From Exophiala sp. HKRS030 (taxonomy: Eukaryota > Ascomycota > Eurotiomycetes > Chaetothyriales > Herpotrichiellaceae): 64,000 bases of DNA. Each line of letters opens with the position of its first letter. The stretch's first letter is position 1. Both the position numbers and the translations under genes were made by a program. This document shows positions 22,622 to 34,595 of this stretch, piece after piece. The notes under the pieces were generated by a model that worked only from the letters and a program-made list of their open reading frames with translations, did no database searches and had not been told where the DNA came from. The stretch spans positions 1,612,001-1,676,000 of the forward strand of contig JAHWDD010000001.1 of assembly GCA_023897205.1 (NCBI GenBank), read 5' to 3'.

Positions 22622-24323
22622 TCACGATCTTTCCTTTTTCAACGCAACCAATCGCTCCTCTCCTCGCTTCTTCACGAGCTCATTGTCCTTGATGATCTGT
22701 TCCCTGGCGCCGACCCAAGCCTTTCGTTTCCCCATGTCAAACAGGCGCCACATGGCGGGTGAAAATACTCCGTTCTTGCACAGGCTGTAAAAGTCTCGAT
22801 CGTGCCACCAAAACCGCCACGCCTTCCGACTGAAAGTCCCGAAATGCTCGAGCATGCCCAAGCCCGCGGTCTCGTTGACCCAGGATACGTAGTCGGGCGG
22901 GTCGACGAAGGCGACCACGAAGCTGTGCGTCTCGGAGGGCTTGGCGCGCTCGACGATGCCCCGGCGCCAGGCCAGGTGTCGCGCGCGCCACCTCTGCATC
23001 TCGGACAGGGAAGGGAGCGGCGACGCGTTCCCGCGCCAGATTTGACTTACCGCCATGGCCGAAAGCTCGAACTGGACCAGGCCCGAGAAGACGATGGCCG
23101 AGTACCCCAGAAAGGCGAGCGAGTTGCGGATCCCCGCGTCCTCGTGGATCGGAAAGATGTTTCTGTACAGGTTCGGCGGTTGGCCGCGGACGGGGAACGG
23201 GTCGTACTCTTCTGGGCGGCAGGGAGACGCAAAATCGTAGCCCGTGCAGTAGATGATGGCGTCGATGTCCTCGAGGACTCTCCCGTCGGTGAGCCTGACG
23301 GTCTTGGGTCCCGTGATCCCGTCGACGGCGGCGACGGGCGTGGCGAATCCTGATTGCAGGTGCGGGTAGATGGCGTCGCCGACGAGAGGGGTCACGGTCG
23401 CAGCTGACGGGTGAGGCTTGAGTCTCCATTCTTCAGGTTGGTTGGGGAACGCGGCCGAGCTCATGGAGGCGAGGATCTTGTTCATGACCCACGCCCACGC
23501 TCTGGGGAACCATGCTTCCATGAACAGCTGGATGAAGACCAACCCGAGTGTCTGGCCGACGTCCATTGCTCGACCGTCGGGCATGAAGCGTGGCAACTAA
23601 AACCAGGAAGAAAAAGTTTCAATTAGTCTGACTAGAGGGTGGAACGAGGGGAGGAGGAAGAAGAACAACAGAGGGGAAAACAGTCAATGGTAGTAGTACC
23701 AAGACAAGGCCGATCCTATGAGCAATGTACACCTTCTTCGCGTACCCATGGAGTTCAACCGTGAGATCTTGTGCCGTGGCATGTAGACCGACCAACAGGA
23801 CATTCTGGTCCTTGAATCGTGACGGATGGGGGAAGTTGACGGAGTGCATTGTCGTGCCTTGGAACTTGTCGATGCCCGCTAGCTTTGGCGTTTTCGGCGA
23901 CACGAACGACCCCGTACAGATCATGACCTTGTCGAACCTCTGTGTCTGCGCGATGCCGTCTTGTTGTTGGTCTCGCTTGATCGACTTAATTTCGGCGTCG
24001 AGGCGAATATGTCGTCGTAGGTCAAAGTGGTCACAGTAACTCTCGAGGTAGCCGTGCAATTGTTTGGCGGTGGGATAGTCATCGTAATGGTCTGGGAAAG
24101 GGTAGTCCGAGATGGAGCTCCGGAATCGACTGCTGTTGAAGACCGTGTGCTCTGTGACAGAGATGGAGGAATCCTCCCAAGACTGTTTCCATAGACCACC
24201 GACGTACCCTCGCTTTTCGAAGCCGCTCACTTCGAACCCGACTTCTTTTAGGTTCTTCATGGCCATCAGCCCAACAGGGCCAGCGCCGACAACTGCTACC
24301 GTGACGGGCATTTTGCAGAACAT
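22622..24323 (-). CDS. Flavin-containing monooxygenase, FMO/BVMO-like
   Basis: Two exons (24323-23700, 23596-22622) give about 532 residues; the 103-nt intron runs GTACTA...TTTTAG. An ATG 12 nt downstream (24311) is an equally good start. Residues 13-18 are the FAD Rossmann motif GAGPVG. The BVMO/FMO fingerprint FxGxxxHxxxF is intact (FQGTTMHSVNF, residues 154-164). The second, NADPH-binding glycine motif is degenerate (GLHATAQD, about 179-186, where GxGxSA is usual). A later ATG-like segment, YCTGYDF, also fits FMOs. Such enzymes oxygenate N, S or carbonyl carbon of small molecules using O2 and NADPH; the substrate is unknown. It converges on DID2. Confidence 0.85.
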
Positions 24324-25380
24324 CCCGAATTGGGGATCTGTTTTGATTCACACACTCACACCTCACAGGGGATCGGCTTCCTAAGTCATTGTCTTTCTCA
24401 AGACACCTCTCGAACTATGAACACTCAAATGCAGGTCTCTAGCGACATAAATGAATGGGGTTTGTGGACTTGATATCATCTTACCAGAACACCCTCGGAA
24501 CCATGCATGATTTTGGGTTTAATGGACAAGATGACTTGGACGCCTTATATTCGATACGAGCGCAGAGTGTCTTGGCCTCTCTGACTGGACTGGACTGGAC
24601 TTACTGTGTATGCGCGTCCTTGTCGGACAAGGTCATCTTCAAAACGAAAAGTTGATCACTGGAAAAGCAGGATGACGGTTCATTACTCTCATGCGGCGAG
24701 TCTTGTCACTCGTGCATCTCCTGACGAATGGGCCGCCTGATATGCTGATAGCGTGTATCCCCTGGCGGCATACGCGTGCTGATACAGTTTCCTCATCGCA
24801 CATGTCATCGTCGATATCGTACAGAAGCAGTACTTTCACGAATCTGTAGGATCGCGCAGCTGGTGCCGTATGAGGAGGACAACAAATGCAGGAACCCACT
24901 CACATTCAGACAGCCATTCGGCTGAACTCATATCAGTGTGCATTGTAGGGTGTGGGTCATCCAATGAATAGTTTGCGACAATGGTGAGCCATCGTTGAAG
25001 TAAACATAACTGCCTTGGGGATTACTCATACGAAGAGTCTCATCGAGTCCCCTTGAAGTCCTAGCGTCTTACGAATAACAACAACACGGATGATGCCGGG
25101 GACGGAGAGGGACAAAACACTCATCATCCGCTCACGTGATCAACTCCATCATCAATGACTTTTGTTTGCCGCAAATAACCGCCGGATGCCGCAAATAGCA
25201 CGGAAACCACACGGACCCCGGGCAGTGTCAGCACATCTTCCTCAAGCAGCCGAACACTCTGAAAGGCATGCTCGTGCCGTTGGCCTTATGTGTCATGTAT
25301 CTACAGAGAAAGCAAAATAGACATTGTGCCTTGCAAGTGGAAAGGGACGGTACTATTCTCATTGAAAAGGGATAATCGTT
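24324..25380. other. Spacer between the monooxygenase and the TTC36-like gene
   Basis: No supported gene in about 1 kb. It holds the monooxygenase promoter and the 3' flank of the TTC36-like gene. Confidence 0.5.
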
Positions 25381-26094
25381 TCATCGTGCAACGGATATCT
25401 GTGGGTTGTAATAATCCGAAATCTCCTTCGTCAGCGCCTCCCTCACGATCGAACCGCATAGCTTCGCGTATGGGTTCGTCTTCACTGCGAGTTGTCGAGC
25501 AGTCTCATTCCCGTATCGCCCGCCGATACCTAGTTCCCGACTCGCTGCTTCCTCCAGAGAGTCCCTTGTCTCGTCTTTGAGACTGGGAACGGCGTCCAAC
25601 ATTCCACGGTTCCTCTCGGATTTACTGGCCATCAGGAGAAGGTAGCCCCTGTGTGTATGAGCTGATGCGAGCACTTTCGCATCCATCCGACTGACGGTAT
25701 CGCGTATTGTATTTGGTGTCGCCAGTGAGATGGCACGAGCAAGATCCTGGAATATCTCCGCCACAAGGCCTGGGCTGCCCGGCAAATCTGCATCCTTGAT
25801 CAACAGTCGTCGAACTTGAGCTCTGTTGTTGAAAGCCGAGGCATAGGATGGTTCATCTTCAATTATAGCCGTCAGTTCGGAAAGGGCATATTGAATGTTG
25901 GATATAGATGGCTTCTCCTGGTCGACCAGTCGTAGTACACGCCGTTCTCGTTCCTGGATTCTTCGTATCGACGAAGAGTTGGAGTCCCCAGGGAGACTCT
26001 TGTCGATCTGAATGGTACTTGACAAGGAGGATTCAGGGTCGAACAACGCTCCTAACACCGACGAATCATTCTTGGTCAGTTGAGGTGCAATCAT
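25381..26094 (-). CDS. TPR protein, TTC36 homologue
   Basis: A single exon of 237 residues; the start is the first ATG, at 26094. The N-terminus reads NDSSVLGALFDPES, like the TTC36 opening (nuclear or cytosolic protein with a VLxAIFNP-type start). A TPR region follows with ALSELTAIIEDEPSYASAFNNRAQVRRLL and then AHTHRGYLLLMASKS. The C-terminus, ARQLAVKTNPYAKLCGSIVREAL, matches the diagnostic TTC36 ending (NPYAxLCNxML). In mammals TTC36 is reported to bind HPPD and stop its ubiquitin-dependent loss. Here the gene is transcribed away from an HPPD gene 416 bp upstream, so a shared promoter and a shared function are likely. The family assignment is from memory of the vertebrate protein and should be checked with a profile search. 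Confidence 0.8.
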   Translation of the reverse strand: MIAPQLTKNDSSVLGALFDPESSLSSTIQIDKSLPGDSNSSSIRRIQERERRVLRLVDQEKPSISNIQYALSELTAIIEDEPSYASAFNNRAQVRRLLIKDADLPGSPGLVAEIFQDLARAISLATPNTIRDTVSRMDAKVLASAHTHRGYLLLMASKSERNRGMLDAVPSLKDETRDSLEEAASRELGIGGRYGNETARQLAVKTNPYAKLCGSIVREALTKEISDYYNPQISVAR

Positions 26095-27767
<1,673 letters not shown>

Positions 27768-28281
27768 TTCTGTTTGACATCGCAAAACTCCATTGTCAAC
27801 TGTGCTGAGAGCGTTTTCCAAGGTCAGTTGTTTAGGCTAGCGAATGACATTTCCTGCTAAAGCTGTGTGTGAACCGCCTTCAGAGTTTAAGGGCCAATAT
27901 ATCGGAAGGCGTAATTTGTAACGAGGCACATGCCTCTAAATATGTAGGAGAAGAGATAAGAAGAGATTTGACGGGAGAGTGTTGACATGACATGGGAAAA
28001 AGAAAGGGAAATGTAGCTAAGGCTTGAGGCTTGGCTGGTACAGAGTAGGTAGTTACGTACGAGTACGAGAATGGGCCACCAGCGCCTAAAGTGATAATTG
28101 ATTAGGGCGCCCATAGGCCTGTCCACCCTTTCTTTAACTGCTCCCGAAGTCCCTAACCCTTCTACACTACGGCTTTCTGTACTCATACTCACCTCCTGGG
28201 CCCTACAGCGCCATCCCCTCCCCCACCGACAAATATCTTGGTTGGGATCATGCAGGATATTCGAATCAATATTGTAACAGG
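27768..28281. other. Spacer between HPPD and the Zn2Cys6 factor
   Basis: No gene is seen. It combines the HPPD terminator region with the promoter of the regulator, which is read in the same direction. Confidence 0.5.
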
Positions 28282-30897
28282 ATGAGTGACAGTACCCCGC
28301 CCTCGTCGCGTGTCAAACAAGCCTGTGAGCCTTGCAGGTAAGGATACGTGGTGTTGTCTTCAATTCGCTGAGACCTTACCGGTATATCAGGAGAAAGAAG
28401 ACCAAATGTCCTGGCGAGAGACCAATTTGCTCTTTTTGCAGCAGGCTCAATCAGTCATGCACGTACCCTGTCTCAAGCATTGCGCCGGCTGTCAACCGGG
28501 TCGAGAAACCTCATCGCACTCCAAGAACAAAGGTAATGGTTCGTTTACGAGTGCATAAACCAATTCTAAACCCATTTGCACAGGATCGTCGCCATTCCGG
28601 AGACCGGGTTGACAGATTGGAAGCACGAGTCGAGCAGATACTGGGGGCTCTCAAGTCAGTTGCAACCACCGTCCTTCGTGAGGGAAGCGTCGCGAATTTT
28701 GTTTTGCTCCGATGAACCTATCGCGCCCAAGCCAGCCGGAGACCCTTCTTTTGACTGGTCAATCTTTGATCGAGATGACTTGTTTGCATAAACACGCAAT
28801 GTTTACACTGACTTACGTCCTGATTCTACACAGTACACTAGTCGACCGACAGCCAAGCGAAGGCTCGTCCAATCCGCTCCGAAACGCCTCAACACCCTTC
28901 GGTCGGAGCCCTTCATCCGACTCAGGCCATGGCAATGCAGACCATGGCGCAGTGTTCAATGTCTCTCAAAGGTAAGCGCTCACCTAACCCGAATCATATT
29001 TGAGGAGAGCTGGTATCGTACGAAAATTCCGGGCAAATCATTCAGATCCAGCTGAATGAACACCACAGGTTGTTGGGCTTGAGACGACATTGGAAGTCAA
29101 GTCTCTTTTGCCCGCCCTAAATCTGCAGCTTCGGCGGGATAGCGGCCACATGGAATGTCGAGATTTCCTTGAGTAGTTCTAACGTTCCACAGGCCATATC
29201 CTCCTCCCGAAGTGCTTCAATCTCTGCTCCAGATATATATCGAACGGATAGCCGATCAACCATTACCGCTTTTCGAAACTTCTGCCCTCCGTCCAAGCGA
29301 GCTCTCCGGAGCTCTACTCAACAGTTTCCTGGCACTCACTGTACGATTCTCTCGAGCTTCATTTTTTGCCAACATCCAGTCCAAAGCAGTAGAGTACTAC
29401 AAGTCTGCTGCACGGGATGAGTTATTTCGCTACGCCGCAGAACCGACAGGCTCAATAGCAGCGTTGCAAGCATTATGCTTACTCTGCTTGGCTGAAATCT
29501 ATGATGGCAAAATGGTCAGCGCTTGGATGGCTTCCGGGGTAGCTGCTCGAGTAATCATATGCTCAAATCTAGCAATATTGGAGGCCGGAAGACCGTCGGC
29601 ACGAAAATCAGAATTTTCAAGGTGTTGTTGGAGTTTACTGGTTCTTGATCGGATTCATGGCAGCAGTCTCAGAACCATACCTGCTATCTCTGACGAGGGA
29701 ATACTGCCCGAAATGCCAACAGCTACCGCGTGCGCATTGGAACATGTTCGCGTGGCAGAATCCACACGCCCCAACGAAGAGAAAGATGAAGGCATCAGAT
29801 CTTACTCTCTACAACTGTTGATCACCTGGGGACGTTTGATGCAATACCTCAAGAGCGTCAAACAAGGTAATCGCGAATACGGATGGGAAGCCAATTCCGG
29901 TTACGCTCAGATAAGGGCTCGAATGTCCGAATTCGAGACAATCTTTCCCGAGGCGCATCGCTTCACGAATACAAAGTTCTATGAAAAGACGAGCGCCGAA
30001 CTGAACAACGACAGAGCATACTGGGCACCTTGGATCTTCACACAGTGTATCTATCATACCATCCACTGCACTTTGAACCACCCATTCCTCCACGTTGCTC
30101 GCATCCATGGCGAGCAAAAACTGCGATCTCCATCTTTCTTACAGCACGCGATCGACCAAACCATTCTTCACTCTAACTGGGTCATTCAACTGCTCACTCT
30201 CTGTGAAGAGAGAGACTTCAAGATCTATGATCCATTTGTCGCCCACTTGGCCGCTATGATAGCAACAGCTCAATTCTTTTTGAGGTTCTCCAAAGATGAA
30301 GCTCTTGGTTCAAGGGCTACCAGAGCCTTTGAGAGGTTACAAGACTTTGTGGCTAAATCAGCAAGTGACTATCCACACCTTCTGCATACAGTATGTCCTC
30401 CCCTTTTCAAAAGAGCGACGGGTAAAGGTCTGTGCAAGCTGGAAAGCTCTAAAGCTTAGAACTTGACACTTATTCATAAGCGAGGGATCGAATGACTGAC
30501 GATTGGTCTTTAGAAAGCTAAACTATCCAAACTCGCACAATTGGCCGCCCCGTACAACGATGCTACACGATCAGTACAACCGCCGAAAGTTGAGACGGCC
30601 TTACTCTGGGATTTGCTTGACTATGCTGTATCTTCGTCACCGACCACGAGCAGCGGCGGAGGACCGGTGGATGATGTCGAGTTGAGCGTGAACACGCAAT
30701 TTCTCTTGCCAATGGACCAAACCACGACTCACTCGGCACTGGGAATCATTCCGATATCGAACAATAGCCCGGAGTCCTTTCCTTCTAACTTCTGGGAAGA
30801 CCCGGCATTGGCTTTCGATATGGCAGACTTCTCAAACTTGCCTGACATGTCAGCCTTTGCAATGCCCAAGGACGCCTGGGTCAACGGGCTCCTGTGA
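28282..30897 (+). CDS. Zn2Cys6 transcription factor
   Basis: Seven exons are proposed: 28282-28337, 28391-28532, 28584-28677, 28736-28781, 28834-28971, 29193-30390 and 30514-30897. They sum to 685 residues in one frame. The binuclear zinc cluster CEPCRRKKTKC-x6-C-x2-C-x6-C (PGERPICSFCSRLNQSC) begins at residue 15 and is split by intron 1, which is common in this family. A coiled-coil-like segment follows (DRVDRLEARVEQILGAL). The middle homology region starts at PPPEVLQSLLQIYIERIADQPLPLF and includes WSLLVLDRIHG. The end is Ser- and Asp-rich. The exon 3/4 junction (donor GTGAGG, acceptor GCCAG) is the least certain. Its position beside HPPD suggests control of tyrosine catabolism, as HmgR does in Aspergillus, but whether it is orthologous cannot be judged here. 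Confidence 0.82.
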
Positions 30898-31347
30898 TGA
30901 GTCAAAAACTGTTGTGGCCGAAAGACCACTACGACTAGCACCCAGGAGGGAATCCTTCGGACTGGTAACGGTCAAATAAGTCTTGCGGTGGCTCCTACCG
31001 TGTTCGAGGGTGCGGCGAAATCCACCAAGGCGTGTCGCGCGTATGGCCAATAATGACAGATTCAAAGTGAAGTCCAATCAAAGCAAGGAAGGGTATTAAC
31101 TGCAGCAGACAGTCTCTCAGGCCCTCACTTCTGTCATGCCATGCCAGCATCCTCTCTAATCATATAGATTGATCCTACTTAGCAGTCGAAGAAAGTGTAA
31201 TGCGTCGCGACGCCCGCTAGGTCTCGAGCAAAATCCTTCTTGTCCATGGCAATATGATACGAGGTCACCATCCAAGACACGAGTGAGTCCCGATCTCTGT
31301 GAGATCCAGCCAACCTGACCGAGGGCAGTGCAACGCTCACAAACCAA
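30898..31347. other. Spacer after the Zn2Cys6 gene
   Basis: No supported gene. A minus-strand frame ending near 31179 looks protein-like in part but overlaps the next gene head-on; I leave it uncalled. Confidence 0.4.
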
Positions 31348-32238
31348 ATGCCACCTGAGCGGGCTGGTTCTGAGCGCACATTAGCATCGACTTCTGGAAC
31401 TCGTCCTGCCGAGAAATACCAGATGTCAAAGATCGCCCTGTTGGCAATGCTTTGGGAGCAAGCAAGAGAGCCATGCGTCATGGGAGTGTTGGCTAGCCAC
31501 TTGGAGCGATTCTGCCTCGACACAAACTGGCATCCTGCTTCGCGGTTTCCAGGGATTCATACGTTCTGTGACAACAGCGAACCACATTTCCGTTTGGAAG
31601 ATGCTCGCAGAGTCTTGAGGGAGATCGAAACCAAGCTCTTGGGATTTTCCAAGGTGTACAAAGCCTCAGACATACATATCCTTCGTTTCATGCTGTCATT
31701 CGCAACGATTCCGATTTGGCCGGAGCACGTTCTTGGTCTTGCCATCTACGGCTGCGCTGAGATTCGAAGCAGAGAGTTCTCGCGTGAGCTGATCAACTTT
31801 GCAGGTTTCGCGAATGACCTGGTTCTGACAGTACGCTCAATTGTGGATACCCGAGGCCCGAACGAGTGCCAACACATTGCTGGAAATCAGCACACCAGCT
31901 TGCACATTCTCACGCAAGAAGTGAGCCGGCACATGCCGTACTCTGCCGATATGAGAGAACTGTGCAAATTTCTCGAGGAGATTGATGATTCAGGCTGTCA
32001 GGGAATGTTTCAGAAAGCCTTCAGCAGGTTTGGAGAAGCAGTGTTTGCAGAAGTTGGGTTCACTGCTCTAGCAGGAATGATGGATCAGTTATGCCTGGGA
32101 CCAGCAGTTCAAGGACGACCCAGACTGGAGAAGATCTTTAAAGAGGAGCAGCGTGCGATGTACGAGAGGGACCTAGAAGCGCGTCGGCTTTACCTTCAAG
32201 CACACCGTGATTTCTTGCGCAGGTTCTTCTCAAAATAG
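31348..32238 (+). CDS. Hypothetical intronless protein
   Basis: An uninterrupted 296-codon frame starting at ATG 31348 (a second ATG in frame at 31423 could be the true start). I do not recognise it. It looks mainly helical, with regular charged heptads near the C-terminus (KEEQRAMYERDLEARRLYLQ) and no signal peptide or clear membrane segment. Central sequence includes DIHILRFMLSFATIPIWPEHV. Amino-acid composition is balanced, arguing for real coding. It lies between the Zn2Cys6 gene and ETR1, all read in one direction, with normal intergenic gaps. Confidence 0.6.
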   Translation: MPPERAGSERTLASTSGTRPAEKYQMSKIALLAMLWEQAREPCVMGVLASHLERFCLDTNWHPASRFPGIHTFCDNSEPHFRLEDARRVLREIETKLLGFSKVYKASDIHILRFMLSFATIPIWPEHVLGLAIYGCAEIRSREFSRELINFAGFANDLVLTVRSIVDTRGPNECQHIAGNQHTSLHILTQEVSRHMPYSADMRELCKFLEEIDDSGCQGMFQKAFSRFGEAVFAEVGFTALAGMMDQLCLGPAVQGRPRLEKIFKEEQRAMYERDLEARRLYLQAHRDFLRRFFSK

Positions 32239-32513
32239 GAGGTGAAGATCTTTGAAGAGATGGTCCATATCTGGGTCAGTAGGAACCAAGAAACAACAGA
32301 TGAATGTGATTGATGAAAGGGAGCGCGGGAAGGTCAACAGAACCGAGACTCGGCCGACGATGATGTATGATCCAATGATCCCCTCAGACCTTGAGATGCT
32401 GCGGAGTAAAATATCCGGGCGCAAACAAATCCATGAACAGCTACCGCAATTCTTCAATACTTGATTCCTTCTCTGTAATGTAATTGAATTGTTGATTTTG
32501 ATTTTCTTGTGGT

Positions 32514-33749
32514 ATGGCCAGCACTACTCGAGTCCAACAGCCCTTGAAGGCAGCTACACGGACCGTGATAGTTTCACACACACGACCAACATGCTGCCGG
32601 TCGTCCCGACGGACGCAGCCACTTAACAACCAACAACGAGCAGTCAGCAGCTACGGCTACGAGCAAGCCAAAGCTCTTGTGTATTCCAAGTACGGCGAGC
32701 CCCAAGATGTCCTCTCCCTCCACGGCCACTCGATCTCCCCTGCCTCCGGAACGAACGTCGTCATCCGCATGCTGGTGGCCCCGATCAATCCCGCGGACGT
32801 GAACCAGATACAGGGTGTGTACCCTGCAAAAGGAGAGATGAGCACGACCCTGGGGACCTCGGAACCTTCTGCGGTTGCCGGCAATGAAGGAGTGGCCGAG
32901 GTCATCAGCACCGGGTCCGGCGTCAAGACTCTCAACAAGGGCGATTGGGTCATCATGAAGAGCACGGGATTGGGCACTTGGCGGACGCACATGGCCATCG
33001 ACGAGGGCAAGCTGTTGAAGATTGACGACAAGCAAGGTCTGTCGCCGCTCCAGGTTGGCACCGTCTCCGTCAACCCGTGCACGGCGTACCGCATGCTGCT
33101 GGACTCGGCGAAATGGGGATTCAGAGGGGATGAGTGGTTCATACAGAACGGAGCCAACAGCGGCGTCGGGCGAGCTGCGATCCAGCTGGGTAAAGAATGG
33201 GGGTTCAAGAGCCTCAACGTCATTCGAGGTCGGGAAGACAAAACAGAGGAGGCGAAGCTGAAGCAAGACCTGTACGACATCGGTGCTACAAAGGTCATCA
33301 CGGAAGAAGAGCTGATGGGCCGAGAGATTCGGGACCAGATCAAGGAGTGGACGCACGGTGGACGGGAACAGATCAAGGTCGGGTTGAACTGTGTCGGAGG
33401 CAAACCGGCCACGGCTCTGGCGAAGTTCCTGAGTCCCGGGTCGACCATGGTCACGTACGGAGCCATGAGTAAACAACCACTCACGCTACCTGCGTCGCTC
33501 CTGATATTCAAGGAGATCGGCTTCAGCGGGTTTTGGGTGAGCAAGTGGTCCGACAGACATCCCGACCAAAAGAAGCAGACGGTGGAGGATGTGCTGCGGC
33601 TCACCCGAGAAGGAAAATTCAAAGATATACCGGTGCAAGAGTGTAAATGGGGATGGAAGACCGAGGTCGATACGCTCAAGGCGGCCGTCCAAGGTACCCT
33701 TGGTGGGTTTAGACCTGGAAAGGGAGTATTTGTTTTTGAAGAGACATGA
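32514..33749 (+). CDS. etr1: Mitochondrial enoyl-thioester reductase (Etr1/MECR)
   Basis: A single exon of 411 residues. The first 45 or so are rich in Arg, Thr and Ser with almost no acids, as in a mitochondrial presequence. The medium-chain dehydrogenase/reductase fold lacks structural zinc: KALVYSKYGEPQDVL, then APINPADVNQIQGVYP, and a conserved NPCTAYRML segment near the catalytic Tyr. The NADPH-binding motif is NGANSGVGRAAIQLGK. The C-terminus keeps GFWVSKW. The enzyme carries out the NADPH-dependent last step of each elongation round in mitochondrial type II fatty acid synthesis, reducing trans-2-enoyl-ACP, and so supplies the octanoate precursor of lipoate. No sign of disruption is seen. 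Confidence 0.94.
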   Translation: MASTTRVQQPLKAATRTVIVSHTRPTCCRSSRRTQPLNNQQRAVSSYGYEQAKALVYSKYGEPQDVLSLHGHSISPASGTNVVIRMLVAPINPADVNQIQGVYPAKGEMSTTLGTSEPSAVAGNEGVAEVISTGSGVKTLNKGDWVIMKSTGLGTWRTHMAIDEGKLLKIDDKQGLSPLQVGTVSVNPCTAYRMLLDSAKWGFRGDEWFIQNGANSGVGRAAIQLGKEWGFKSLNVIRGREDKTEEAKLKQDLYDIGATKVITEEELMGREIRDQIKEWTHGGREQIKVGLNCVGGKPATALAKFLSPGSTMVTYGAMSKQPLTLPASLLIFKEIGFSGFWVSKWSDRHPDQKKQTVEDVLRLTREGKFKDIPVQECKWGWKTEVDTLKAAVQGTLGGFRPGKGVFVFEET

Positions 33750-34595
33750 GCAAAAAGAGAAGTGTCGGACATCTCAATCTCAAAATCTTCATCGTTTGCA
33801 ATGTATATAAAATATGTGCTTGTAAGAAATCACTTTGTTGGTACTCTGTATGATCGGGCCGGTCAATCTGGTATGTACATCAAAGGGTCACAAGGCATGG
33901 TGCTCACTCTGATTGAGCGACCATATATATGGCAATTTATGGACACCTCAAAAAGAAGGTGCCTAGGCACATAACGAAAAAGTTCTTCAGTAATAACGGA
34001 ACCATCCTTATCGATAAACCTTTCTTTGTTACGGGGCTTACCCTTCATGGGAGGGACTTGGGGGTGGAAGGTGGGTGGCCTCGGCCTATTTTATTACGGG
34101 TAAGGTACTCCGTACTCCGTATCCGTAGTGAGTTTATGGGTACCCGGATCCCGGATGGAGTATTACGGAACGAACTCGTTCTCGCATATCGATGGTAGAG
34201 GGTCTGGTGAGTTTGAACCCTCCGTTTATCGGCTGCGGACAAAGACAACACTCACACACACCATACATATGATGACATGGTCGGACCATCATCGATCTGT
34301 TACGGTACTGCGTACACATTCCATCTTTTCTCTTTTGTCTCCCGTCTCTTTCATCCATTTCTCCCGTGTCAATTATTTTGTTTAATCTACTCCTTACTCC
34401 TGCCGAACGAGCACGTAGCGCATCATACGGGTGATGCGTTATGGACGATACCAGTACCTAACTAATTCCTGCGCCTGAGACGGAGACAGAGACCGTGACC
34501 AGGGCGAACCTCACTCCCGCCGATCCACTGACTGACTGACTGACTGAACCGCGAGTCTCGGGAGTTGAGTTGTGCAGTCGATATACCATACCTGG
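33750..34595. other. Spacer between ETR1 and the F-box gene
   Basis: Non-coding. It includes a tandem double copy of the recurrent motif (34106-34121) and a (GACT)n run near 34532-34547. Confidence 0.5.

Noticed and set aside
32574..33772. Two long antisense frames across ETR1 (300 and 371 codons)
   Set aside because: They overlap a complete, well-conserved ETR1 frame and resemble no protein family.
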